A stretch of DNA of 64,000 bases from NCBI RefSeq assembly GCF_900113605.1, contig NZ_FOPY01000009.1, positions 1 to 64,000 on the forward strand. The letters are read 5' to 3'. Source of the DNA: Modicisalibacter xianhensis (lineage in GTDB: Bacteria > Pseudomonadota > Gammaproteobacteria > Pseudomonadales > Halomonadaceae). The notes beneath the pieces were generated by a model. It saw only the letters and a program-made list of their open reading frames with translations, had not been told where the DNA came from and made no database searches. Every line of letters begins with the position of its first letter. The stretch's first letter is position 1. A program made the translations under genes and the position numbers. This document shows positions 45,130 through 53,550 of the stretch, one piece after another.

Positions 45130-45968
45130 AGTGGCGGCTCTGGCTTCGGCTGGGACGGGTCTCTAATCTGCCGACGGTATGGACCAACGGCCTGGCAGGC
45201 TGGATGTTATCGACGGGAATGGCCCCGATCTCGGGGCTGTGGCTCGTCCTGGTGGCATTGTCCTTGTTTTATGTCGGCGGCATGTATCTCAACGATGCCT
45301 TCGATGCAGCAATCGATGCGCAGGAACGGGCAGACCGACCGATTCCGATGGGCGAGGTCACGCGTTCGACGGTGGCCCTCGGCGGTTCGATCATGCTGGG
45401 GTGCGGCATGCTGTTGCTGTTCACCCTCGGCGCGGCCGCGGGGCTGTCCGGCATGGCGCTGGTAGCTGCCATCGTGCTCTACAACTGGTGTCACAAGCGC
45501 ACGCTATGGGGGCCAGTGGTGATGGGTGTCTGTCGCCTGCTTACCTATGTGACGGCGGCACTTGCGGCAGGCAACATCTCCACCTGGACATTGATTGGTG
45601 GCCTGGGGCTGTTCTGTCATGTGGTCGGGCTGACGTATGCGGCGCGCCAGGAAGCCTATGACCGCATGGAGACGGCATGGCCGCTGGCGGTATTGGCTGT
45701 GCCTGCGGTGATTCTGCTGACGCGCATCACGGATGCGACGGCGATCGTGCTGCTGGTGCTGTACCTGTTGTGGATGGCCTGGTCGCTGCGCCTGCTGTTT
45801 CGTCGCCAGTCAGGTGATGTTTCACGCGCCGTAGTGGGGATGATCGCTGGCATTGCGCTTTACGATGCCGTGCTGATCGGAGCGCTGGGGGCAGCCGGGC
45901 TGGGCTGGTTGGCGGTTGCGGCGTTCGTACTCACACTGGGGTTGCAACGACTTGTTTCGGGGACCTGA
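45093..45968 (+). CDS. eboC: EboC, UbiA-like membrane prenyltransferase homologue
   Basis: The 291-residue product has about eight to nine membrane helices and the first UbiA aspartate motif, LNDAFDAAIDAQERADRPIP. After it comes YNWCHKRTLWGP in place of the usual YSxxKR. The second Asp-rich motif of true UbiA enzymes is not obvious (LTYAARQEAYDRMET is found instead), which may be a trait of EboC. It could transfer a prenyl-like group or bind a polyprenyl-linked metabolite in the inner membrane; the substrate is unknown. The start overlaps the end of eboE by 37 bp; an internal ATG could shorten this. Confidence 0.92.
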   Translation: MRTALGGREIGVKWRLWLRLGRVSNLPTVWTNGLAGWMLSTGMAPISGLWLVLVALSLFYVGGMYLNDAFDAAIDAQERADRPIPMGEVTRSTVALGGSIMLGCGMLLLFTLGAAAGLSGMALVAAIVLYNWCHKRTLWGPVVMGVCRLLTYVTAALAAGNISTWTLIGGLGLFCHVVGLTYAARQEAYDRMETAWPLAVLAVPAVILLTRITDATAIVLLVLYLLWMAWSLRLLFRRQSGDVSRAVVGMIAGIALYDAVLIGALGAAGLGWLAVAAFVLTLGLQRLVSGT

Positions 45969-45976
45969 CGCAACAA

Positions 45977-46016
45977 CCCTGCGCCAGTCCGGTACATTCA
46001 CTGGTCTGGCGCAGGG
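45977..46016. terminator. Bidirectional terminator between eboC and eboF
   Basis: An 11-bp perfect stem (CCCTGCGCCAG / CTGGCGCAGGG) encloses an 18-base loop between the convergent eboC and eboF stops. TTCATTATTTT follows on the plus side. Confidence 0.75.
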
Positions 46017-46021
46017 CTTCA

Positions 46022-47476
46022 TTATTTTGCGAAAGTACCTTCAGAGCACGAGACAGTTGTATCTGTCGGCATCTGTGCAGTGTTCTCGAAGCTGTCCTCG
46101 AAGATATGGGCCAGTGCCAGGGCCTTGAATTGGGTGGCGTCTACCGGACCGTCCGGTAACAGCGACGCCTCTGAAGATATTACCAGTGGGCCATCCTGCG
46201 GATCGTCGGTGATCCGTCCATGCGAGCCCTTGACCAGTGAGGTGGCACTCAGGGATATGACGTCGAGCAATTGGCGCATGCCCAGCTTGCGCTTGGCTAC
46301 ACGCCAGCCCGCCGCCAGCTTGGGCCAGCGTATGTTCGGATCGAAGAACAATTCGACGGGGTCGTAGCCGGGTTTGCGATGGATGTCCACGGTCCGGGCA
46401 TAGTCGGGCGCCCGTGCATCATCCAGCCAGTAGTAATAGCTGAACCAGCGGTCCGCCTGGGAAATCGCGACCAGTTCGCCTGCATTGGGATGATCGAGCC
46501 CATGAATGCGCTTTTCGGCCTCGCCCCAGACGGCCTCGATGCCATCGACCTCTTCCAGTAAGGCCTGGACCCTGGCCACCTGGTTGGGGACCTGAACATA
46601 GACGTGGGCAACCTGATGATCGGCAACGGCAAACGCCAGGGACGCGCCGGGGTCGAGTTGCTCGCGGCCCTGTTCGTTGCGCACGGCCAGCAGGCCGGCA
46701 CGACGCAATACCCGGTTGATGTGAATGGCATCGGTGACCGGCGTGATACCGTATTCCGATACCACGATCACGCGTCGCCCATCACGTCTGGCGTCTTCGA
46801 TGAGTTCACCGCAAAGCGCATCGACATCGCGAAGGTCGCGTTGCAGTTCGGGATGGTCGAGGTCGGGGCCGAGACGCTGCAGGTTGTAATCGAGGTGGGG
46901 TAGGTAGGTGAGGGTCAGTGTCGGGTCGCGGGTATCCATGACATGCCGGGTAGCATCGGCAATCCAGCGACTGGATGTCAGGTCGGCAACAGGCCCCCAA
47001 AAAGTGAAGAGCGGAAATTGTCCCAGCTTGGCGTCGAGTTCGTCATGCAGATCGGCAGGATAAGTGTAATGATCGGGAATCTTGCGGCCGTCGGCCGGGT
47101 ACATGGGGCGTGGTGTGGCACTCCAGTCGGCACTGGAATACATGTTGTACCACCAGAAAAGCTTGGCGCAGGTGAACGAAGGATCGCGTGCCTTGCCGGC
47201 CTCCCATAGCTTCTCGCCGCCGACAAGCCGGTTGGATTGCCGCCACAGCCAGACCTCGGACAAGTCACGAAAGTACCATCCATTGGCCACTGCGCCATGT
47301 TCGGTGGGAGCCAGGCCAGTGGCCAGGGTGGACTGGACGCTGCATGTCACGGCCGGTGTCACCGTGTTCAGCGGACGCAGCCCACCCTGGCTTGCCAGTG
47401 CCGAAAGATGGGGGGTGAATTTACCGACCAGTCGTGGCGAGAGGCCGACGACAAGGATCACAAGGGTCTTGTTCAT
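46022..47476 (-). CDS. eboF: EboF, alkaline-phosphatase-superfamily (nucleotide pyrophosphatase-like) protein
   Basis: The 484-residue product is the ebo-cluster member of the type I phosphodiesterase/nucleotide pyrophosphatase family. The nucleophile segment is NTVTPAVTCSVQSTLATGLAPTEHGAVANGWYFRD, with Thr as likely nucleophile. Further metal ligands are in LTYLPHLDYNLQRLGPD, VVSEYGITPV and GSHGRI. The first metal Asp usual in this superfamily is absent at the N-terminus (VILVVGLSPRLVG). No signal peptide is evident. GGGGAAGA precedes the ATG. It is oriented against eboDEC and divergent from eboAB, an unusual split of the cluster. The substrate is unknown. Confidence 0.9.
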   Translation of the reverse strand: MNKTLVILVVGLSPRLVGKFTPHLSALASQGGLRPLNTVTPAVTCSVQSTLATGLAPTEHGAVANGWYFRDLSEVWLWRQSNRLVGGEKLWEAGKARDPSFTCAKLFWWYNMYSSADWSATPRPMYPADGRKIPDHYTYPADLHDELDAKLGQFPLFTFWGPVADLTSSRWIADATRHVMDTRDPTLTLTYLPHLDYNLQRLGPDLDHPELQRDLRDVDALCGELIEDARRDGRRVIVVSEYGITPVTDAIHINRVLRRAGLLAVRNEQGREQLDPGASLAFAVADHQVAHVYVQVPNQVARVQALLEEVDGIEAVWGEAEKRIHGLDHPNAGELVAISQADRWFSYYYWLDDARAPDYARTVDIHRKPGYDPVELFFDPNIRWPKLAAGWRVAKRKLGMRQLLDVISLSATSLVKGSHGRITDDPQDGPLVISSEASLLPDGPVDATQFKALALAHIFEDSFENTAQMPTDTTVSCSEGTFAK

Positions 47477-47753
47477 TTTTCTTCCCCGGTTATCGCTATT
47501 TTCGATTGTTCAAGCCATGGTAATGATCGATAACTAGCAAGTAAGGCTAGGTCTCTCAATAGCGCCATGGGGATTTGAAACTAAATTAATCCATATGTTA
47601 AAAAATGTAATATCCGTTCGGCTAGGAATTTACTGCGCTGGATATTGGCAGTATTCCCACTCGGTTGCCTATAAAAAGCTAGTGAAATGATCTTGGGCAA
47701 TCGCTCGTGAACCGATAGGTTGGTAGGCATGACATAAAGGCAGGGAAACCGTC
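47477..47753. promoter_or_regulatory. AT-rich divergent promoter region of eboF and eboAB
   Basis: No gene fits in these 277 bases. The stretch 47575-47615 is AT-rich (AAACTAAATTAATCCATATG, TTAAAAAATGTAATA). Facing eboA, TTGGCA (47645-47650) precedes TATAAA (47670-47675) with a 19-base spacer, a moderate promoter candidate. AGGGA lies 9 bases before the eboA ATG. Confidence 0.45.
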
Positions 47754-48623
47754 ATGACTACAGCCCCCATGAATTTGTTGAGCGAATGGATAGTGCGCCA
47801 GGCAGGTGAAGAGGGCGCCTGGTTCGCCTCCCGTCTGCATTCGCTATCATCAGGTGCCGCAAGTGAACAGGACTTGCATATTTTTCTCGGCCTGATTCCG
47901 CGCAAGTTGGGTAAACAGGACCTGGCCCTGACATCTGAAGATGTCCGGCGAGCAGAGCTGGCTCACGCTGGCTGGCGACCTCAAGGCTGGAGCATTGACG
48001 GAGCAGCAAGGGTCGCTGCGTTGATTGGCTATCAGGGTCCGCGGCCCTTCGCCGATACCTTCAAGGATCTGCGACGCACGGCGGATGCCGGGGAGTTGAT
48101 TGCGCTGTACCGGGGGCTGCCGCTATATCCCGAGCCAGAGTCGCTCGCTTTCGAGGTTGGCGAGGGGCTGCGTTCCAACATGCGCGCCGTCTTCGAAGCC
48201 ATCGCTCATGACAACCCCTATGCACGTGACCACTTCGATGAGCATCGCTGGAATCATATGGTGCTCAAGGCGCTTTTCGTGGGTAGCCGCCTTTCCCCGG
48301 TCGTTGGCCTCGATGAGCGGGCCAACCCAGAACTGGCACGCATCCTGCTCGATTATGCCCACGAGCGCTGGGCGGCGGGACGAGCCGTGTCGCCGGAACT
48401 CTGGCGCTGTGTCGGGCCTTTTATCGACTCCCTGGACGCCCTCGATGATCTGCAACGCGTGATGTCGGGTACGGAAACGGAACGCAAGGCGGCGGTACTG
48501 GCCCTGACGGTAAATCAATCGCCACGGGCCCGTTCGTTACTGGCAGCCTCACCCGAGGTGGCGCGTCTGGTCAGCGAGGGGCATGTCGACTGGAACAATC
48601 TTCTGCAAAGCGAGGCGGCCTGA
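47754..48623 (+). CDS. eboA: EboA domain protein
   Basis: The 289-residue soluble protein has the features of EboA: IFLGLIPRKLGK, HAGWRPQGWSIDGAARVAAL, and the conserved core NPYARDHFDEHRWNHMVLKALFVGSRL. It is helical, with no recognised catalytic motif or signal. EboA has no assigned biochemical function and is the namesake of the cluster. It starts a two-gene unit with eboB, whose ATG comes 2 bases after the eboA stop. Confidence 0.92.
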   Translation: MTTAPMNLLSEWIVRQAGEEGAWFASRLHSLSSGAASEQDLHIFLGLIPRKLGKQDLALTSEDVRRAELAHAGWRPQGWSIDGAARVAALIGYQGPRPFADTFKDLRRTADAGELIALYRGLPLYPEPESLAFEVGEGLRSNMRAVFEAIAHDNPYARDHFDEHRWNHMVLKALFVGSRLSPVVGLDERANPELARILLDYAHERWAAGRAVSPELWRCVGPFIDSLDALDDLQRVMSGTETERKAAVLALTVNQSPRARSLLAASPEVARLVSEGHVDWNNLLQSEAA

Positions 48624-48624
48624 C

Positions 48625-49545
48625 ATGTATATCGATCCGCATGCCCACATGATTTCGCGTACCACCGACGATTACGAGGCCATGGCGGCAGCCGGCATCG
48701 TCGCCCTGATCGAGCCGGCGTTCTGGGTAGGGCAGCCGAGAACCTTCGTGGGGACGTATGTCGACTATCTGTCGACCATTGTCGGTTGGGAGCGGTTTCG
48801 GGCCGGACAGTTCGGTATCCGTCACTATTGCACGGTTGGACTCAATTCCAAGGAAGCCAATAACGAGGAATTGGCCGAGGGCGTCATGGAATGGCTGCCG
48901 CGTTTCGCCCTGAAGGAAGGCGTCGTTGCCATCGGCGAGATCGGCTACGACGAGCAGACGGCACTGGAAGACAAGTATTTTCGTGCCCAGCTTGCCCTGG
49001 CCAGGGACCTGCAGCTTCCAGTCATGGTGCATACGCCACATCGTGACAAGAAGCGAGGAACGTCGCGCTCGATGGACGTCTGCGAGGAAATGGGGCTTGA
49101 TCCCTCCTGGGTGGTGATCGACCACAACAACGAGGAAACCGTGCGGGAAACGCTCGACAGGGGGTACTGGGCCGGCTTCTCCATCTATCCCTCGACCAAG
49201 ATGGGCAATGCTCGGATGGTCGAACTGCTCAAGCAATACGGGGGCGAGCGTATCATCGTCGATAGCGCCTGCGACTGGGGTATCTCGGATTGCCTGGGAG
49301 TGGCCAAGACGGCGCAACTGGCTCGCCAGCAAGGCATCGACGAAGCGACGATCCGCAAGGTGACCTATGCCAATGCCCTCGAAGTCTATGGCAAGAGTGG
49401 CCAGATTAACGAGAGCGACTGGCTGGATCCGCCAGGTATCGATCAGCGTACCCTGTTCGAGGGAAATTCTATCCTGCGCGGCGGACGCGAGCCGCGTATC
49501 GAGGTGCCCGGTAAGCAGCGTGGCGATAGCCTGCTCATCGAGTGA
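48625..49545 (+). CDS. eboB: EboB, TatD-family metal-dependent hydrolase of the ebo cluster
   Basis: The 306-residue product is a TatD-like amidohydrolase distinct from the housekeeping TatD at 10 kb. Its barrel starts MYIDPHAHMISRTTDDYEAM with the HxH metal pair. Other ligands are Glu in AIGEIGYDEQ, His in VMVHTPHRDKKRG and in VVIDHNNEET, and Asp in IVDSACDWGISD. The substrate is unknown. The ATG at 48625 follows the eboA stop by 2 bases; an upstream in-frame start within eboA is rejected because it adds non-homologous residues. A GC-rich hairpin follows. Confidence 0.93.
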   Translation: MYIDPHAHMISRTTDDYEAMAAAGIVALIEPAFWVGQPRTFVGTYVDYLSTIVGWERFRAGQFGIRHYCTVGLNSKEANNEELAEGVMEWLPRFALKEGVVAIGEIGYDEQTALEDKYFRAQLALARDLQLPVMVHTPHRDKKRGTSRSMDVCEEMGLDPSWVVIDHNNEETVRETLDRGYWAGFSIYPSTKMGNARMVELLKQYGGERIIVDSACDWGISDCLGVAKTAQLARQQGIDEATIRKVTYANALEVYGKSGQINESDWLDPPGIDQRTLFEGNSILRGGREPRIEVPGKQRGDSLLIE

Positions 49546-49556
49546 ACGGTAGTCGA

Positions 49557-49592
49557 TGACAGCGCCCCGGCCTCGATGAGGTGCGGGGCATG
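49557..49592. terminator. Hairpin between eboB and the P-type ATPase gene
   Basis: A long imperfect hairpin lies between the two convergent genes. Outer arms GACA/TGTC, a GCCCC/GGGGC block and an inner CCTC-GAT-GAGG stem are visible. It is probably a shared terminator, although T tracts are short. Confidence 0.6.
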
Positions 49593-49598
49593 TCGCTT

Positions 49599-52385
49599 TC
49601 AGGAAGAATTGGCACGAGTTTCGCGGGTCTGGTCAGCTGCATTGGCGGCAGCTTGGGATGGTGCCAGGCCGGCAGGCCGACGCTTTCGCCAGAACCGCTT
49701 CTCCAGTTCGATGATCAGGAAAAGCCCTACGCTGGCGAGCAAGATGGCAAGCCAGTGCATCGGCAACAGGGGAGCGCTCTCGAACAGGTGCTGCATGACC
49801 GGCAGGTAGGTCCAGCCAAGCTGGATCAGCACCACCAGGCCGATGGCGAGCCACACGGGGCGGCTGCCGAAAATGCCGTGCCATGACAGGCTACTGTTGA
49901 TCAAGAAGCGACTGTTGATCAGGTAGGCTGCGCTGCCCATGACCAGCATGTTGACGGCGCCGCTTCGTGCCAGCGCCAGTGGGTTGTCCTGGCCATGCAA
50001 TAGCCAGGCGAACATGCCGAATACGCACAGCAACAGCAAGCAGGACACGAACACCACCCGCCAGAGCAGGAACAGATCCAGCAATGGCGCATTGGGTGGG
50101 CGTGGCGCGCGTTGCATCAGGTCCGGTTCGCCTTTCTCGAAAGCCAGGGCCAGCCCCAGGGTAACGGCTACGACCATGTTGACCCATAACGCCTGCAGGG
50201 GAGTGATAGGCAGCAGGGTGCCGGCGAGTACCGCGATGAGAATGGCCAGGCCCTGGCTGCCGTTGGTCGGTAACAGGAAAGTGATGGTCTTGCGAATATT
50301 GTCGTAGACCTTGCGGCCTTCCTCGATGGCGTTGACGATCGTGGCGAAGTTGTCATCGGCCAGTACCATTTCCGCAGCTTCCTTGGCAGCTTCGGTACCC
50401 TGGATTCCCATGGCGATACCTACGTCGGCCCGCTTGAGTGCCGGGCCGTCGTTGACACCGTCGCCTGTCATGGCGCAGATACCGCCATTGGCCTGCATGG
50501 CCTTGACCAGCCGCAGCTTGTGCTCCGGGGCTACCCGGGCAAAGACATCGACGGTGCGAATGCATTCCGTCAGCTCCGTGTCGTCCAGCCTGTCGATATC
50601 GCGTCCGGTCAGTGGCGCGTCGGTGCGCACGAAGCCCAGGCGCTCGGCAATGGCCTTGGCGGTCATGGCGTGGTCGCCGGTGACCATGATGGGGCGAATG
50701 CCGGCGGCCAGACAGTGCTCGATGGCCTGGATGGCCTCATCGCGTGGTGGATCCAGCATGCCGACCAGGCCCAGCAGAACCAGGTCGCGCTCGATTTTCT
50801 CTTCCTTGAGGGCCGTCTCCCGTGACCAGCGCTTCTCGGCGATGGCCAGCACGCGAAGCCCCTGGCTCGACAGGTCATGTATGCGCTGTAACCAGAAGGC
50901 ATGATCCAATTCGGAAAGGATGTCACCCTCGGCAACGTGACGGCACATGTCCAGTAAGCGGTCGGGCGCCCCCTTGACCAACAGGCGGTCGCCATCCTCG
51001 AAGGTATTCAGCGAGGCCATGTAGCGTCGTTCGGCATCGAAGGGCAGATGATCGCGGCGGGTATAGGAGTGCCGCACGGTGGCAATGTCCAGCCCGGCCT
51101 TGGCCGCCACGACCAGCAGCGCGCCTTCGGTGGGGTCGCCATGGATCTGCCAGCGTTCTTCGTTGCGAGCCAGCGCCGCATCGTTGCACAGGACCCCGGC
51201 GGTCAGCAGGTGGCCTAGTGCAGGATGATCGCCGAGAGTCATGGGATGCGCCTTATCACCGGCGCTGTCGCGCTGAATGCGGAACTCACCCTCGGGAATG
51301 TAGCCCATGCCACTCACGGCAATCGTTGCCGACGGCAGGCATAGCGCCTGTACCGTCATCTCGTTGCAGGTCAGCGTACCGGTCTTGTCGGAAAAGATGG
51401 TGGTGATCGCGCCCAATGTCTCGACGGCGGGCAGGCGGCGCACGATGGCATGTCGCCTGGCCATGGACTGGACGCCCAGTGCCAGGCCGATGGTCACGAT
51501 GGCGGGCAGGCCCTCGGGAATGGCCGCCACGGCGAGCCCGACACTCGCCATGAACATCTCGGCAAGGGGTTCGCCATGTACCAGGAAACCGAACAGGCCG
51601 GTAACGATGGCGGCACCGAGAATATAGATGGCCAGGGTGCGTCCGGCCCGGTCGAGTTGACGCAGCAAGGGAGTCCTGAGCTTCTCGACGCGTTGCAGCA
51701 TGTCGGAGATCTGGCCGATCTCGGTATGCTGGCCGGTTCCCACCACCACGCCCAGCCCTTGGCCATGGGCGACCAGAGTGCCGGCATAGGCCATGGTGCT
51801 GCGCTCGGCCAGTTCCGTCTCGGCATCGACGGGGGCCGTGTCCTTGTCGACCGGTACGGACTCGCCGGTCAGTGGCGCCTCATGAGTACGCAGTCGTCGC
51901 GTTTCCAGCAAACGAATGTCCGCAGGGACCCGGTCGCCGCTTTCCAGGTAGACGATATCGCCCGGAACCAGATCGGCAGCAGGAGCGTCATGCCGCTTGC
52001 CGTCGCGTATGACGCTGGCACGTGGCGACAACATGCCACGTATGCCTTCCATGGCGCGTTCGGCCTTGCCTTCCTGAATAAAGCCGATCAAGGCGATGAT
52101 CATCACGACACCGGCAATGGCCGTGGCATCGAGGATTTCGCCGAGACCCAGACTGACCCCCGCGGCAACCAGCAGAATCAGCATGAGCAGGTTATCGAAT
52201 TGCGCCAGCAGGCGTTTCCACCACGGGCGGGGAGGAGCCTGGCGGAGCTGGTTGGGTCCGTGTTCGGCCAGCCGTTGACGCGCCTGCTCAGAACTCAATC
52301 CGCTGAGAGTACTATTGGTATGCAGCAGGGCTTCATCGCATGTGGTTGCATGCCAGTCCCTTTGCTGCCGCCCGTCGCTTCCCAT
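49599..52385 (-). CDS. P2-like cation-transporting P-type ATPase with altered ion-site residues
   Basis: The 928-residue pump has the P-type layout: N-terminal cation-ATPase domain, actuator TGES (APLTGESVPV), and PEGLP in membrane helix 4. The phosphorylation site is FSDKTGTLT, with hinge motifs VTGDHAMTAKAIAERLG and MTGDGVNDGPALK. About ten membrane helices are present. It resembles the SERCA/PMR1 (P2A) group. However, helix 5 reads NGSQG where Ca pumps have an acidic residue, and helix 6 reads WVNMVVAVT where Ca pumps have NxxTD. The ion is therefore uncertain. The ATG at 52385 has GGAGGTGG upstream; the frame from 52415 is rejected. Single gene. Confidence 0.9.
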   Translation of the reverse strand: MGSDGRQQRDWHATTCDEALLHTNSTLSGLSSEQARQRLAEHGPNQLRQAPPRPWWKRLLAQFDNLLMLILLVAAGVSLGLGEILDATAIAGVVMIIALIGFIQEGKAERAMEGIRGMLSPRASVIRDGKRHDAPAADLVPGDIVYLESGDRVPADIRLLETRRLRTHEAPLTGESVPVDKDTAPVDAETELAERSTMAYAGTLVAHGQGLGVVVGTGQHTEIGQISDMLQRVEKLRTPLLRQLDRAGRTLAIYILGAAIVTGLFGFLVHGEPLAEMFMASVGLAVAAIPEGLPAIVTIGLALGVQSMARRHAIVRRLPAVETLGAITTIFSDKTGTLTCNEMTVQALCLPSATIAVSGMGYIPEGEFRIQRDSAGDKAHPMTLGDHPALGHLLTAGVLCNDAALARNEERWQIHGDPTEGALLVVAAKAGLDIATVRHSYTRRDHLPFDAERRYMASLNTFEDGDRLLVKGAPDRLLDMCRHVAEGDILSELDHAFWLQRIHDLSSQGLRVLAIAEKRWSRETALKEEKIERDLVLLGLVGMLDPPRDEAIQAIEHCLAAGIRPIMVTGDHAMTAKAIAERLGFVRTDAPLTGRDIDRLDDTELTECIRTVDVFARVAPEHKLRLVKAMQANGGICAMTGDGVNDGPALKRADVGIAMGIQGTEAAKEAAEMVLADDNFATIVNAIEEGRKVYDNIRKTITFLLPTNGSQGLAILIAVLAGTLLPITPLQALWVNMVVAVTLGLALAFEKGEPDLMQRAPRPPNAPLLDLFLLWRVVFVSCLLLLCVFGMFAWLLHGQDNPLALARSGAVNMLVMGSAAYLINSRFLINSSLSWHGIFGSRPVWLAIGLVVLIQLGWTYLPVMQHLFESAPLLPMHWLAILLASVGLFLIIELEKRFWRKRRPAGLAPSQAAANAADQTRETRANSS

Positions 52386-52491
52386 GCCCACCTCCGCTCG
52401 GCTGCCTCGAGTCATTCAGAAGTAGCACGAGGCCTATTTCAGCGCAGTGATGCAGGTCAAGCCGTTGGTGAAAGACGGTAAAAGGTGGTTG

Positions 52492-53550
52492 TCAGGCGAT
52501 ACGGTAAGCATGTGGCAGTTCGGCAAGCAGGCCACGCCCACCTGCCAGTGTCAGTGCCAGGTCATTCAGCGCGTCCCAGACCGGCAGTTCGATTCCACCC
52601 TTGATGGCAAGGTCGATACGCTGCGAAAACAACAGTAGCTTGTGCAAGCGCCTGTGGGGTAGGCGGGACAGTGCCTGCTGGTAGTTCGGGCGGCGCTTGT
52701 CGAGAATCATCGGACGCTGTGCCTTGCAGGCATGTTCGAGGCTCTGCCCCTGATCGAGATGCTGTTGCAATGACAACAGGGTGCGCAGTTCACGGGTCAA
52801 TGCCCACAGTACCACCGGGGCCTCGATGCCTTCGCCGCGCAGTCCCTGAATGATGCGTACGCTGCGCTCGCGTTCGCCGCGCAGGCAGGCATCGGTCAGT
52901 GTGAAGACATCGTAGCGGGCACTGTCCTCGACACCGGATGCGATAGCTTCCGTGTTCAGGCGCGCTCCGGGAGGCAGGATCAGGGCTAGCTTCTGCAGCT
53001 CCTGATCGGCAGCCAGCAGATTGCCTTCGGTGCGCTCGCCGAGAAGACGAGCGGCATCCATGTCCAGTTGCAGGCCATGGCGAGCCGCCCGGTCGCGCAT
53101 CCAGAAGCCCAGCCGCTGATGATCGACGGGCCAGACGGGGACGAACAACCCCAACTTGTCGAGTGCCTTGAACCACTTGCTCTGTTGCTGCTTGCGGTCC
53201 AGCCTGCCTGCTGAAATCAGCAGGATGTTGTCGCTCTCCTTGGCCTGGGCTGCATAGGCCTCGAGCACCTTGCTACCTTCCTGGCCCGGCGACTGGTCGC
53301 CGAGCCTGAGTTCGATGAGCTTACTGGTGGCGAACAGGGACATGCTCGCGGCGGATTCGGTCAGGCGCCCCCATTGGAAGCCATTCTCGACGTGCAGGAT
53401 TTCACGCTCCTCGACGCCCTGGCCGCGTGCAGCGGCGCGAACGGCGTCGCAGGCTTCCATGTGGATTAGTGGCTCGTCGCCGGCCACGATCACGATCGGA
53501 GGTAAACGCTTGGCAATGGCCTCCGGCAGCTTGTCGGGAAACACCTTCAT
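52492..53550 (-). CDS. holA: DNA polymerase III delta subunit HolA
   Basis: HolA is the delta subunit of the clamp loader; it opens the beta clamp. The 352-residue product shows the family start MKVFPDKLPEAIAKRLPPIVIVAGDEPLIHMEACDAVRAAA, FQWGRLTESAASMSLFATSKLIELRL, and the collar region IDLAIKGGIELPVWDALNDLAL near the end. The length is typical. Its start overlaps the lptE stop (ATGA), as in many gammaproteobacteria where leuS, lptE and holA are consecutive. Confidence 0.95.
   Translation of the reverse strand: MKVFPDKLPEAIAKRLPPIVIVAGDEPLIHMEACDAVRAAARGQGVEEREILHVENGFQWGRLTESAASMSLFATSKLIELRLGDQSPGQEGSKVLEAYAAQAKESDNILLISAGRLDRKQQQSKWFKALDKLGLFVPVWPVDHQRLGFWMRDRAARHGLQLDMDAARLLGERTEGNLLAADQELQKLALILPPGARLNTEAIASGVEDSARYDVFTLTDACLRGERERSVRIIQGLRGEGIEAPVVLWALTRELRTLLSLQQHLDQGQSLEHACKAQRPMILDKRRPNYQQALSRLPHRRLHKLLLFSQRIDLAIKGGIELPVWDALNDLALTLAGGRGLLAELPHAYRIA

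Noticed and set aside
48571-49332. Minus-strand frame of 253 codons opposite eboB
   Set aside because: Antisense to a TatD-family gene with all metal ligands intact.
24216-49600. Genomic island bounded by mobile elements
   Set aside because: No transposase, integrase, flanking direct repeats or tRNA target could be seen; the island idea rests only on gene content and AT-rich spacers.
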